Shown: positions 48,471 through 58,994, numbered from the stretch's first letter. The stretch: DNA of 64,000 bases from Lasiodiplodia sp. COLG20 (GCA_009801085.1 VNWV01000001.1:744001-808000); one strand, 5' to 3'. The notes: generated from the sequence alone by a model not told the origin. Translations and numbers: made by a program.

Positions 48471-50063
48471 TTACAAATGCTCCGAAAGGCGCAACGAAAC
48501 ATCGGTCAACTTAACGGCGCCATCTTCTACAAAGATACCCAGCTCTTTAGTCTCTTGTCTTGTACTTTCTAATGTACCATCATTTGTCTTCGCATGCAAT
48601 TCACCGGTCTCTGACGGAGAGCGCTTCGGGAGGCGATAGCTTATTGACCTGCCCCCGACGAATATTTCCAGGACGTTGGTCTGCACGACCACGACAACGG
48701 GGCCATCGACTACTAGTCCATTGTGGCGACCAATCTCGGGACCGTCGACTTCCCTAGGGAGGTACTGCTTGTACTGGTCGGCCCAAAAGTCGTCGAGGGG
48801 TGGATCGTCAGACAGTAAGACGACGTCGAAACGATTTGATGCAGTCGGCTCAAAACGCAAGCGGTGGCCCTTCATGTCTTCGTCGGCGCGGAGCAGCAGT
48901 CCAAAAGAGGTGGCGTCGTGCGAGGCAATGGTGAACTGGAACAGGTAGTCGATTGGGTCAGCCGTGTGGCGCATGGGAAGGAAGTGTGCTGATGTTTTTC
49001 CAGTGGAGATGACTTCCAGAACAGGTGGCAACCTGTCGGCACTCAGTTCGGTGGCGGCCTCGAAGGCGGCGTGAAGAGCCTCCCGGCTTGGTTCAAGCAC
49101 GAGGGCCCCATCGGCGTTTGCAGAGACCTCCCTCGGAGTGCCCATGTCTCCACCCCACAGCCACTTTCCATCGCCGTGGTAGCGGTCGGCGATCCATCCA
49201 AAGTAGACACGCTTTGAAGGATCGCCGGCCTTGGGGCATGACTTGGCGGCGTACCAGCGCCGGGCGTCAAGCCTGCCGCCGGAAGCGGCGCGGGGGGTGC
49301 GGAAGGGACCTCGCGGGGAGGAGGCGACTTTGTACACGGTTCCGGCATTGGGCGAGGAGAACCTCGAGTAGACCAAGTACCAGTTGCCGTTGGGAAGGGA
49401 GAAGAGCTCGGGACACTCTGGGCAGAAGAGGTCGTTGGGTGCGTACAGGGGCTCGGGCTCGGCAGTCCAGTGGTCGAGGTCGTCGGAGGTGAGAAGAGCT
49501 ATGCAGCCACGAGTCCAATAGGGCCCGTCGGCGAGGCGGGTGGCGACGAGCATCCAGTAACGGTTCTCGGCCGAGTTGAAGAAGACGTAGGGGTCTCTGA
49601 AGTCGATGTCTTCGAAGAGGGTGGCGCTGGAGGGCGAAGTTATGGTGATGGGAGTGAGGGGCTGGGCGAAAGTAGAGCCGTGCTTGTCAGAGGACGTGGC
49701 ATGCAGGATGACCTGCTTGCCGCCGTGCGAGAGGTTGTAGCCGGTGTAGAAGATGTGCATGTTGGCGTCAGGGCCCTCGACGGCGGAGCCGGTCCAGGCG
49801 CCGTCGGCGTCGGGAGCATCTGCGGTCTTGCCGGGGTGCAGGGCAGGCTGTTCGTCGCGGGCCCAGGCGACCAGGTCTTTGGAGCGCAGGTGGTGCCATG
49901 AGGAGCGGAGCCGCGGCGGGTGGTGGATGGTGTTGTGGGGGGTGGCTAGATGGAAGAGATGGTAGGTATCATCGACTAGGATGGGAATGGCATCGGCGGC
50001 AGCCTGGGCGTCGGACGGCCTGCTGTAGCGAGAGACAGGCGAAGGTGCAATGAGAGAAGGCAT
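48471..50063 (-). CDS. atypical GH32 family glycosidase (beta-fructosidase-like), intracellular
   Basis: 530 residues, single exon. Five-bladed propeller of the GH32 type: DTYHLFHL and SKDLVAWARDEQPALHPG near the N-terminus, FRDPYVF (the RDP motif), CPECPELFSLPNG (the EC motif with the acid/base Glu), FGWIADRYHGDGKWLWGG, and a C-terminal beta-sandwich. The classical nucleophile motif WMNDPNG is not present; its place is taken by ADAIPILVDD, so Asp of ADAIP is the likely nucleophile position. No signal peptide, so probably cytosolic and acting on an imported sugar. Start choice: the frame is open with an ATG at 50157-50159, but a TATA-like TTATAT (50126-50131) lies inside that extension, so MPSLIAPSPVSRYSRPSD at 50063 is preferred. 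Divergent from a sugar porter. Substrate (sucrose, fructan or other) is unproven. Confidence 0.85.
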   Translation of the reverse strand: MPSLIAPSPVSRYSRPSDAQAAADAIPILVDDTYHLFHLATPHNTIHHPPRLRSSWHHLRSKDLVAWARDEQPALHPGKTADAPDADGAWTGSAVEGPDANMHIFYTGYNLSHGGKQVILHATSSDKHGSTFAQPLTPITITSPSSATLFEDIDFRDPYVFFNSAENRYWMLVATRLADGPYWTRGCIALLTSDDLDHWTAEPEPLYAPNDLFCPECPELFSLPNGNWYLVYSRFSSPNAGTVYKVASSPRGPFRTPRAASGGRLDARRWYAAKSCPKAGDPSKRVYFGWIADRYHGDGKWLWGGDMGTPREVSANADGALVLEPSREALHAAFEAATELSADRLPPVLEVISTGKTSAHFLPMRHTADPIDYLFQFTIASHDATSFGLLLRADEDMKGHRLRFEPTASNRFDVVLLSDDPPLDDFWADQYKQYLPREVDGPEIGRHNGLVVDGPVVVVVQTNVLEIFVGGRSISYRLPKRSPSETGELHAKTNDGTLESTRQETKELGIFVEDGAVKLTDVSLRLSEHL

Positions 50064-50465
50064 GGCTTGGTCCTGACAGATGCTCGGAAAGCTGCATCCT
50101 CCAGTAGGTGGTTTTGGGCGTAGTGATATAAGCCACTGCGTGGCCGGGCCGCGAGTCATGGGCAGCCGTGTCGCGGCTCGGCAGTTGGAGGGCGTGCCGG
50201 TGGACGGCCGGCCGGCCGTGATGCGCGTGCGACCGGCCGACGGCAGGTGGGTTCGGGCGACACTGGCCAGATGCGTATCTCAGGGTCCGCGCCATGAGCG
50301 CTAGGAACCCCCTAGCACCACGGACTTCTCCAGCTTCCCCAGATGCTATAACCAACGCCCTTCCGCCGCCATACACTCGCCCGACGCCGTCGTTCGCTGC
50401 TTCCCTGCACCCTTTGTACCACCTTCCCCCTTCGCTCGTCTGCGGTGCAACCGCACTCAGGCGCC
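50064..50465. promoter_or_regulatory. divergent promoter of the GH32 and sugar-porter genes
   Basis: 402 bp between the two start codons. A TATA-like ATATAA (read TTATAT on the minus strand) at 50126-50131 lies 63 bp before the GH32 start. A TATAA at 50347-50351 lies 115 bp before the porter start. In the middle, 50204-50219 is a 16 bp perfect palindrome made of CGG/CCG triplets, with a second CGGCCG-containing stretch near 50233-50238. Zn2Cys6 factors typically bind paired CGG half sites. The C-rich last 60 bases before 50466 are usual for fungal promoters. Shared regulation is inference from the layout. Confidence 0.5.
50204..50219. promoter_or_regulatory. 16 bp perfect palindrome of CGG/CCG half sites
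   Basis: The sequence acggccggccggccgt equals its own reverse complement. It contains overlapping CGG and CCG triplets at several spacings, any of which could be a Zn2Cys6 binding site. It sits nearly midway between the two promoters. G/C-rich context raises the chance of random CGG matches, but a 16 bp perfect palindrome is uncommon. Confidence 0.45.
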
Positions 50466-52680
50466 ATGGCCCGCATTGAACACCCCTACGCGTGGCTTTT
50501 CTGCGCCTTCGCCGCCCTTGGGGCTTGCTTGTACGGCTACGATGGTACGAGAGGCGTTTCTTGGCCGCTTTCCTTTTGCCATGCGCTCACGCTAGCCTAG
50601 GCGTCTACTTCACCGGCGTCAGCGCAATGGGCGTCTTTGTCGAGCACTTCGGCACCCCCAAGGCCGACGGCACCGGCTACGAGATCAAGGCGTCCGACTT
50701 GTCGGTCATGACCTCGATGATCAATGTCGGCGAGCTAGTGGGATCGCTGACGGCCGCCCCATTGAACGACTTCCTTGGCCGCAAGGGCGTTTTCCTTATC
50801 GGTGCCCTGACGGTCATCGTTGGCGTCGTTCTGCAGCTGTCGACCGACCACAGCCATGCATACATCATTGGTGGCCGCGTCATCCTGGGCTACGGCGTCG
50901 GCGCCTTCTCGTCGACCAGTCCGCTGTACATTGGCGTAAGAGCTTTCCTCTTTGGTCTCTTCTTTTTCTATTTTTGGCCGTCTTCATCCCGTTTCCTCAT
51001 CCATGCGAAGAATTTTCTTAGACTTGGTATCTTTCGATTCCAACGCGCGGCATTTCTCGTCGGTGCATGCGGCTTCCGATGTCCGCCAAGTGGCCATAGC
51101 TTTCGGCATAAACTACCGACAACCCTATACATCCTGCAAGTGGAGAAATAACGGCAGTGGCTTGCCCCATGGCTCGTGCTGCGGTGGAGCAATGGGGCAG
51201 ACTAACGCCTCCGGGTACCTCCCAAGCGGCCCTAGGCACGACGTCTGGTGACCATTGAGCCCATGTGCAAGCTCTTTCTTCATCCCGGCCTACCGAAGAG
51301 CCGGTTCCTCTCTCTCGTGTTTTTTCCTTGGTAACGCTGCGGATGTCGGCAACGTGTTGAGGTGTGAGGGAATCAACCAGCAACAACAAAACTAACGAAC
51401 ATGATAAACAGGAAGTAGCACCAACGCATATCCGCGGCCCGCTACTAATGTGCTGGCAGCTCACACTGTCAGTTGCGCAGATCGTGGCTGCCGCCATCAA
51501 CCGCGGAACTGAGTCCATGACGACCACCGCCGCCTACCGCATCCCCATGGCCGTGCAGTTGATCTTCCCTTTGCTTGTGCTGACCTTCCTGTGGTGGGTG
51601 CCCGAGTCGCCGCGTTGGCTGCTGCGCAAAGGCAAGGGAGAAAAGTGTGACGATGCCCTGCGCCTGATCCACCGTGAGGACAAGACCTACTCGTCGCACG
51701 CCGACATGCTCGCACTCCAGAAGGACATTGATGATGAAGCTGCATTGGCTAAAGACGCGTCGTGGCTTGATCTCGTACGAGATCCCATCGAACGCCGCAA
51801 GCTTGTTTATTCGGCCGGCGCCCTCATTGCCCAACAGATCAACGGCATCCAGTGGTTCTACTACTTTGGCACCGTCTTCTCGCAGGCCATTGGCCTTGAC
51901 GATCCTTTCTTGATGACATTGATTGTCTTCATCATTCAAGTCGTCGTTGTCTTCGCCGCCGTCTTGTGCGCCAACAAGATTCCTCGTAGGCCTCTTCTTC
52001 TCGTCACCACGGGTATCATGACTATCTCCATCTTCATCGTGGGCTGTCTGGGTATCCCCGGCGGTGAGGTGACCGAAACATTTGGCAAGGTCATCATCAG
52101 CTTCGTCATCATCGAAATTACCGCTTTCAACTTTGCATGGGGACCTCTCGGTTGGACCATTGTGAGCTCTTATCCCTGTTTTCAATGCTACTCCGACCAC
52201 AGACTGACCCCGTGATTTTCTTCCCAGGCATCCGAGATGGCCGTCGGCCGCAATCGCAACAAGATCTACGCTATCGCCGTCGCCTGCTTCTGGGTCACCG
52301 TCTGGGTCACCGTCTTCACCCTGCCGTACCTGTATTACTCGGCGAATTTGGGACCGAAGACCGGCTTCGTCTACACGGGTCTTTGCTTCGTGTCGCTGGC
52401 CTATGTGTGGTTCTGCGTTGGTGAAGTCACTGGGAGGACGATGGAGGAGATTAACGATTTCTTCATGAAAGTAGGTCTCCCTTTCTTTTCATTCATATTC
52501 ATTCTTTCTCTCTGTGCACACGGCATCTGAGTTTCAGTGGCTGACTTTAAACTCGTTTCTTCAACTTCACAGGGCATTCCGGCTCGCAAATGGGCCGAGC
52601 AGCCACGCCGACCGCACCCAGAAGACGGCTCCGATACTTATGAAGTTACAAATGAAAGGGCTAAGAACGATCAAGTTTGA
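50466..52680 (+). CDS. MFS sugar transporter (sugar porter family)
   Basis: Proton-linked or facilitated sugar uptake at the plasma membrane. Five exons: 50466-50544, 50601-50935, 51412-52161, 52228-52470, 52573-52680; introns 56, 476, 66 and 102 bp; 504 residues, about 12 transmembrane helices. Sugar-porter landmarks: GYDGVYFTGVSAMG after helix 1, NDFLGRKG between helices 2 and 3, YIGEVAPTHIRGPLL rebuilt across the 476 bp intron, PESPRWLLRKGK before the central loop, QQINGIQWFYYFGT in helix 7 (the usual Asn/Val pair is replaced by Gln-Trp), PRRPLLLVTTG, and GRTMEEINDFF before the C-terminal tail, which stands for the ETKGxTLEE signature. The short tail ends DTYEVTNERAKNDQV. Divergent from the GH32 gene; substrate unknown. 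Confidence 0.93.
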
Positions 52681-53506
52681 CAAACTCCATAAGCTGATCG
52701 CATTTACCCCTTAGCTAGACTGTAGTTTGGGAACGGGTTGAGCCCTGCTACCTTGCTCTGTTACAATGATCACTTGCCTATATCTCCGTCGACGCAATTA
52801 CTGTACAGTAGAGTAAAAAGAAAAGAGCGCGTGGATTTGTATCTACCTAGGCTTGACATATTCTTTGCATGGAATACGAGGATGAGATCTGCCTGGGTGT
52901 TACTTTTTTTTTTCCCTTCGTGTCCACAACGAGATGTCTTGGCAATCGTCCAATAAGATAGCCCGTTTATTATTAGATTGATGAACGATAAATGTATCCA
53001 CCATCCCCTCTGTTGCCGGGAGTGGGTCGCGACGCTAGCCCTCGGACTCTGCTAACCTAGAGCATGAAGTGACGCATCCAATTATTTTAACTTGGCAAGG
53101 ATTTGCGGAATAGATCATGAGACCATGGAGATACCGTCGCGAATGGTGACAATCACCGAAGTTTCCGCGACTATTGGCGGAACGACCTTTTTTAGGATAA
53201 GGAAAGGCTATGTCAGGTCCGATGCTAACTGGAGATCGATGTATCGTGATGGGGATCGTAATGAAGCCTATCTCGTGAAACAAGGCGAACGGCATCAGCT
53301 GTGGACCGCACTAGATAAAGTTAATGTTGCAGCTGTGCTCGATTGGGATACGTGCACGCCATCCATGAGGGAAAAAGCATGAATATTGTAGTACGGAACG
53401 CCGCTCCCTTGCTCAAACGCCCATTCGGTATTGTGCTACCCAGAACACCCGTGAACAAATCATTAGTCAACCGCCCAGATCCCATTTTAACCATCCGCCC
53501 ATCCAT
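52681..53506. other. intergenic between convergent genes
   Basis: 826 bp between the 3' ends of the sugar porter (+) and POL1 (-). A/T-rich, with a ten-base T-run near 52905. Small frames such as 53092-53382 have no family features. Confidence 0.55.
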
Positions 53507-56500
53507 CTACGAAGACGACGCTGCCTTGAGAGCAAAGGCAAACAGACTGTCCATTTGTACCCACTGCCGACCGTTGCGATCCAGATATGACTTGACGACA
53601 TCTCTCCATGTCTCGAACCTCTCTCGGTTAACCTCTGCCAAGATGGTGACCTTCTCCTCAACTTCGCCATTGACACCCTTGCCCATACTGCGCTCCTTCT
53701 TTATCGTCGCCTTGGTTTTGTCAACGTCGAACAAGCTCTGGAGGTACAGCAGCTGGTTGTACATGGCCTTATCCCCATACTCGTAGCCCATACGACCGGC
53801 GCAGCCGAGACCTCGGCCTTGAGGACCCAGGCACCGGTGGCCGTATACGCTCATCTGGCGAGTGCGTGCACCACAGGCTGGGTCATCGCAAACAAGCCAG
53901 CCGGCGTAGTAACGTGCCGTGTGTTGGCGAATCTGCGCCTCGAGCTGTGAAGATACGGAGAGCGTTGAGATGAGACGACCGCAAGAGGTGTTGGTGCAAA
54001 CCAGGCCATCATGTGAGACTACCTCTGGCGTCTTAGCAATGCCGCGGAACGTCGATCGGTGTTTGCATGACGGGCACCGAAGCGTGAAAGGCAGCGAATC
54101 CTTGAAGCGGACCTCATCTGGTATCTGCGATTCCAGAGGATGGATCTCGACATCCTGCGAATTGCTAGATACGGTGCTGACGCGGTACTTGGACGTGTCA
54201 AGACCAAGGCATTCCGCAAGACGAGTAACATTGGTGCCTGCAATGGGGGCACAGAGACGCTCGACGGGAGGCAAGATTTGCTTGTGGAGGTAGTAATCGA
54301 TGTCTGTGTGTGTCAGTCGTGAGTGCAGCGAAGAACAATGCGGCTATTAGCTTACCAGGCTTGAGATCAGAATCAGGCTTCAAGACATCTTCAAGGGTAT
54401 AGGCATTCTTTGCAGCAGCCTCGGCAGATCCACCACTTTCGCCAGTGATGACAAAGGACATAACATCCTTGGCTTTGACATGCTTTCCTTTTGCCATAAG
54501 GCGGAGCGCGACCTGGACAGAGGGCATGCTGTTCGCATTGGGGTATTCCTTGGGGTCTTTGCCGAGCTGGGTGAAGATGGTGTACTTCTGAGCGGGGATC
54601 TTAAAGTCGCGCATCTTCGCCGCCAGTTCCCGAAGGTACTCGTGGATCTTCTCGACGACAGTTTCTGGATCTTCTCCAGAAAGCAGGAAGTTGAGAAGCT
54701 TCGACGATGTTTCCTTGGACAAAGCACAGTACTCCCTACGTCTCATATCAAGACCCTTAACCTCAAGCTTCTCTGTCCACTTGCCGTCCACCTCGATCAT
54801 GTTGATAGCGGCATACTTCTTCTTGGCATGGAGAAGCAGGCGGCGGAACACGTTATCGATATCAATCTCGAGAAGTTTGTAGCTGTCGTTGACGTCTCTC
54901 TTGAACTCATTTCCGACCTTGAGCGCGTCTTGCATGTTGTCCATATTGGTGTTGATCATGACGGAGTCGGTATCACCGTAGATGACACGAAGCATCTTAC
55001 TCTCAGCCAGATCCTTTGTCCTGCGCAGAATCTCACGGCCCTTGTATGTTGTAAGCATAGCAAGAGGACGGGCATAGAATCGCGATTTCGTGTAACCAAG
55101 ACAACCGTACATGGAGTTAGCAGTGAGCTTCAAGGCCATTTGCTTGATATCCCAGGTCGCGAGTTCATCTCGAGAGGCCGTGGGACTCTTCATTAGCTTC
55201 TTGACTTCCCTTCTCCGATTGACGAGTGTGGCAATGAGTCTTGGAAGGATGCCTTGGTCTTGGGATGCGTCTGGAACTTCGGGAACCTTCTCGTCCTCCT
55301 CGCTGATGTCGGACCGCTCCACAGTGGTGAAGCAGATGTTGAACTCCTGGATAATGCTGGGATACAGAGAGTTGAAGTCCATGACAAGAATGAAGCGGTC
55401 GTAGAGACCCTTCTCGGGCTCGAAGACGAGACCACCCTTGTACTTGTCCTTCTTCTTGGCATCGGCACCCTCTTCTCCTTCCACGGATTCTTCACTCGGC
55501 TTCTTGCTGCCCTTGCCAAAGACCTTGTCAGGGCAGATGTACTTGTTACGGTGGAATTCGTGAAGCAGAATGTACTCGTTCCGCTCGGCTCTAGTACCGC
55601 CTAAGGTGCGTCCCCAAGAGTTGCCAGCAAGATTGGTGAGGACCTTGGTCAAAGGAAGCATTTGAACCTTTAACGCAATGGCCGCAATGAAGAAGGTGTC
55701 AGCTTCACAATGTCTGAGATAATTCATCAGACCCTCGCGCTTCGTTGCCCATGTCTTTAGTGCCGTTTCGTTGTCAATATCTTGACGGAGTTTGCCTTCA
55801 CCGAGGACCAGCTCGCACATCTCGTTCAAGCTCCAAGACTGACACTTGGTCATCAATGACTTGCCGAGATCATTTGCCAGATCACAGAGGAGGCGACCTG
55901 CCGCAATCTGCCTTTCAGCAAAGAAGCTACCGCTACCTTTTCCGAGGTTTTTGGGCCACTCCCTTCTTCTCAAGCGGCCGATTCTGTGCCAGCCAGGGGT
56001 CTTCTTCTCACGCAGGCGGTTGAGAAGAATACTGTAGTCGACATCCTCAAGACGGTGGCCCATGATAACGTCGGGGTCCATTTTGCCAAGAATCGCCATG
56101 AATATGCTGAGAAGACCCTGCTCGTTCCTCTCCATCTTGATGGTACCGGCATGTTTCTCAGCCTCGTATTTGAAACCAGTTGGGTAGGAGTCGCCGTTGG
56201 GACGCATAACAGTGAACGTCTTGCAAGGAAGTTTTTCAGCAGGAGTAGTATCTGTCAACGCAACATTCTCGTAGACCCTAGCACTAGCCACAAGAATCTC
56301 CTGTTTGTTATCCTTGGCGTTGAAAGTTGTCCTCAGCGCGATGCTCATCAACGTAAGCGGGGGAGCCTCGAGGTTGTCGGCGTCTCCTAGGGTAGTGATG
56401 CCACTCGGCTTCTCGACTTGGAATTCGAGCTTGCACCACGAGGCGTTGTTGACCGCGTTGAAGTTTGCCCCCTCAATCTTCAACCAGCATGGGCCCATGA

Positions 56501-58063
56501 TGTTCTTCCATAGCACGAACTGTTCGAAGATGGACGTGTTGGCTCCGAATACGTGAGAGAAAGTCTCACCTTTGCAGTCCGTTGGAAGTGCCGACTTGGT
56601 GTAAGGATAAAGAAGCTTGAGGTATTCTGCTTCCTTCGGGATGCCGGGAAGTTCGAAAGCGTACTTGCGAGTGCAGGGCTTGATCTTGTGCATGTCCACT
56701 TGGAATCTAGACATCAGCCCGTCCACCTCTTGATAGACATCACCCATGCCCACCTCTTCTTCCGTATCCCGGCCGTGCTTCTGGCGGTATTCTCGGGGCA
56801 GGAAATACAATTTGCGCAGGATGTTATCGATCTTTGCAAAAGCACTGACAAAATTCCCGGTAGTTTTATCCTTGACCTTTCCAAATAGGAAGAGATTGCC
56901 GCTGGCCTCGGTATAGTCGATCCAGAAGAACTTAAGGCTACCGTCATCTTCGAGAGCACTTTCAGGTCTGAGTTTCCCCATGGTATACGAGTTTTCAACC
57001 GCAGGGCTGCTCTGAACGTTCTGCCCTTGGACGATGTTGTTCCAAGTGGGCTCAGTGTCTTGCGATGGTCGTGATTGGGGTGGACTAGACGGCATAGAGT
57101 ACGGATCCTGCTTCTTGATCTTCGGCGCAGGTCTGCTTCCGGCCATGTTGACACCTGCGGTTCGAATACCGGCATGACCAACAGCCTGCTCTACCTCCAT
57201 GAGATCATCATCGTCTTCTTCCTCTGCTTTCACGTTGACCTGAGAAAACTTCCGCTCAACAGCCTTTGTCACCGGGGATGACGGTAGTGGCGGGTCGCTC
57301 ATCATCACATCATCGTCTACCGGCGGGATGTAGTTGTCTTCGTCTGATATACTTTTGGCTGGTGGGGTACTAGCCATGATGTTGGAGTCTTCAGCCTGGG
57401 TCTGCCGGGACTTGGATTTACGCTCTTCGATGGGCGGGGACAGGAGGCGAGTCTTTCGTCGAGTCTCAGACTTCACAGGCTTCATTCGCGGGCGGCTGGG
57501 TACGTTGGCATCGACTTCGCCCAAAAGATCGGCCATGAAAGCCTCGTCCTCAACGGTTTTCGCAGGCTGGGCCAGAATCAATGTGCTGTTGCTACTGCAG
57601 GGGCAATGTAGAGCTCACCTTGGGTTTAGAAGCAGCGGTAGCAGCCTGTGCGCTGAAATACTTGTTGATACCATTTTTTGCTTTCTCTTGTCTTTCGCGG
57701 TCCTCTTCCCGCTTCCTCTTGGCTACAAAGAGGCATCAGTATAGTGCTCTGGGTGAGAACACGCAAAGGGTGAATTCTCGTACCAGCTTTCCCCCTAAGC
57801 GGGCGTTCTTCCTCGCTCTCGCTGTCGTATTGGGGCAGGCGTTCCGTGTCCCAGTCCTCTCTGCCGTCGTCGGCATAACCCTCGCCATTGTCGTCGACGA
57901 CGAAATCGTCTTGATCCAGACGGCTGCGGACAACCTTCTTGTAGCCTTCCTCGTCGACTTCCTCATAGAGCTGCTTTTCCTCTTCGACCTGGTAGCTGTC
58001 GAGGCGAGTCTTGCCCGCGGCTCTCAGAGCTCGCAGCTCGGCCAGGGCTCCTCTCTTGGCCAT
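53507..58063 (-). CDS. pol1: DNA polymerase alpha catalytic subunit
   Basis: B-family polymerase of the primase complex; it extends RNA primers at replication origins and Okazaki fragments. Four exons: 58063-57784, 57722-57619, 57566-54356, 54303-53507; introns 61, 52 and 52 bp; 1463 residues, matching yeast Pol1. The acidic N-terminus starts MAKRGALAELRALRAAGKTR; a disordered region to about 300 follows. Motif A DFNSLYPSII near 857, motif B KLTANSMYGCLGYTKSRF, motif C YGDTDSVM near 990. The C-terminal zinc modules that bind the B subunit and primase are CPSCKHR with CTNTSC, and CDDPAC with CLGPQGRGLGC. The last intron joins DLKPG to DIDYYLHKQILPPVERL. No proofreading exonuclease is expected in this subunit, as in the family. 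Divergent from oligoribonuclease. Confidence 0.97.
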
Positions 58064-58342
58064 TTTGAAGAGAGCGGGACGAGGAATAGCGGATTAAAAA
58101 CTTCTCCGAGGCGAAATCATGCGTAAAGGCGGGGCGGCGAGTGTGTGATGTTGCCGGGGCGTGGATGGTGTTTGGCGGAGTTCGGCGTGCGAGCGTCGCG
58201 AAATGGCGCGCGACGCGAGACGCGACCCGCGTAAAGTGACCGTGCACGCGCTGTGCTGTGGCAGGGATATGCACCAACCAGAGCCCCGCCGAACCAAACT
58301 TCCGCATCATCCTCTCCGCCTGTCGCCTGCCATACCGCCACC
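58064..58342. promoter_or_regulatory. divergent POL1/REX2 promoter with clustered G1/S-type elements
   Basis: 279 bp between the two start codons. Within about 50 bp: TCGCGAAA at 58196-58203 (contains the SCB-like CGCGAAA), ACGCGA at 58213-58218 and again at 58220-58225, a reverse-strand TTACGCGG around 58228-58233, and CACGCG near 58245. MCB (ACGCGT/A) and SCB (CRCGAAA) elements drive G1/S expression of replication genes, including POL1, in yeasts. Clustering upstream of a polymerase alpha gene makes a real MBF/SBF-type site likely; direct binding is inference. Confidence 0.55.
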
Positions 58343-58994
58343 ATGCCGGAACAGGTCTCCCGGGAACCGCTGGTCTGGATTGACTGCGAGGCAAGCCCTG
58401 CGGAGCCCTCTCCCAGCATCATCTCACATAGCTTACCTCCGCCAGATGACGGGCTTAAATGCCGAGACCGAGTCAATTCTTTCAATAGCTTGCTTCGTCA
58501 CCGACTACGACCTGAACCTGCTTGATGACGCTGGATACGAAGCCATCATTCACCACGACAAGGCTAGGCTCGACGAGATGGACGACTGGTGCACAAAACA
58601 CCATGCCCAGTCGGGGCTCACTGAGGCTGTCCTAGCCTCCACCACCACACACGAGCAGGCTGCCGACGGTCTGCTCGCATACGTTAAAAAGTACGCCCCA
58701 GAGCCTCGCAAAGCCCTTCTCGCCGGCAACACGGTCCACGCGGACAAGACCTTCCTCAAAAAGGCTCCCTACAGCCTCTTGATCAAGCATCTCCACCACC
58801 GCATCCTCGATGTCAGCGCCATCAAGGAGGCTGCCAGGCGTTGGGCACCCGAAGATGTCCTCAAGAAGTCTCCGCAGAAGAGAGGCCTCCACGAGGCCCG
58901 CACCGACATTCTAGAGAGCATTGCTGAGGCAAAGTTCTACCGTGATATATTCTTCAAACCTAGCAAGCTACCGGACCCCGAAAATAAATCTTGA
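58343..58994 (+). CDS. rex2: oligoribonuclease (Rex2/Orn, DEDDh exonuclease)
   Basis: 3'-5' exonuclease that degrades 2-5-nucleotide RNAs, in mitochondria and cytoplasm depending on species. Two exons: 58343-58390 and 58446-58994; 198 residues. The intron (55 bp) starts GCAAGC and ends CCAG, a GC-AG intron. Splicing here is required to make the catalytic WIDCEMTGLN; the only nearby GT would delete it. DEDDh residues: Asp14 and Glu16 in WIDCE, Asp in TVHADKTFL, His and Asp in RGLHEARTDILESI. The start MPEQVSREPLVW has context caccatgc. No clear mitochondrial presequence is visible with this start. It shares its promoter with POL1. Confidence 0.93.

Noticed and set aside
51469..52200. 243-codon minus frame opposite the sugar porter
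   Set aside because: Antisense shadow of exon 3 of the porter.
58161..58445. Open frame upstream of oligoribonuclease exon 2, suggesting a longer unspliced protein
   Set aside because: It would lack WIDCE, the catalytic start, and crosses the G1/S element cluster; the GC-AG splice restores the known family N-terminus.
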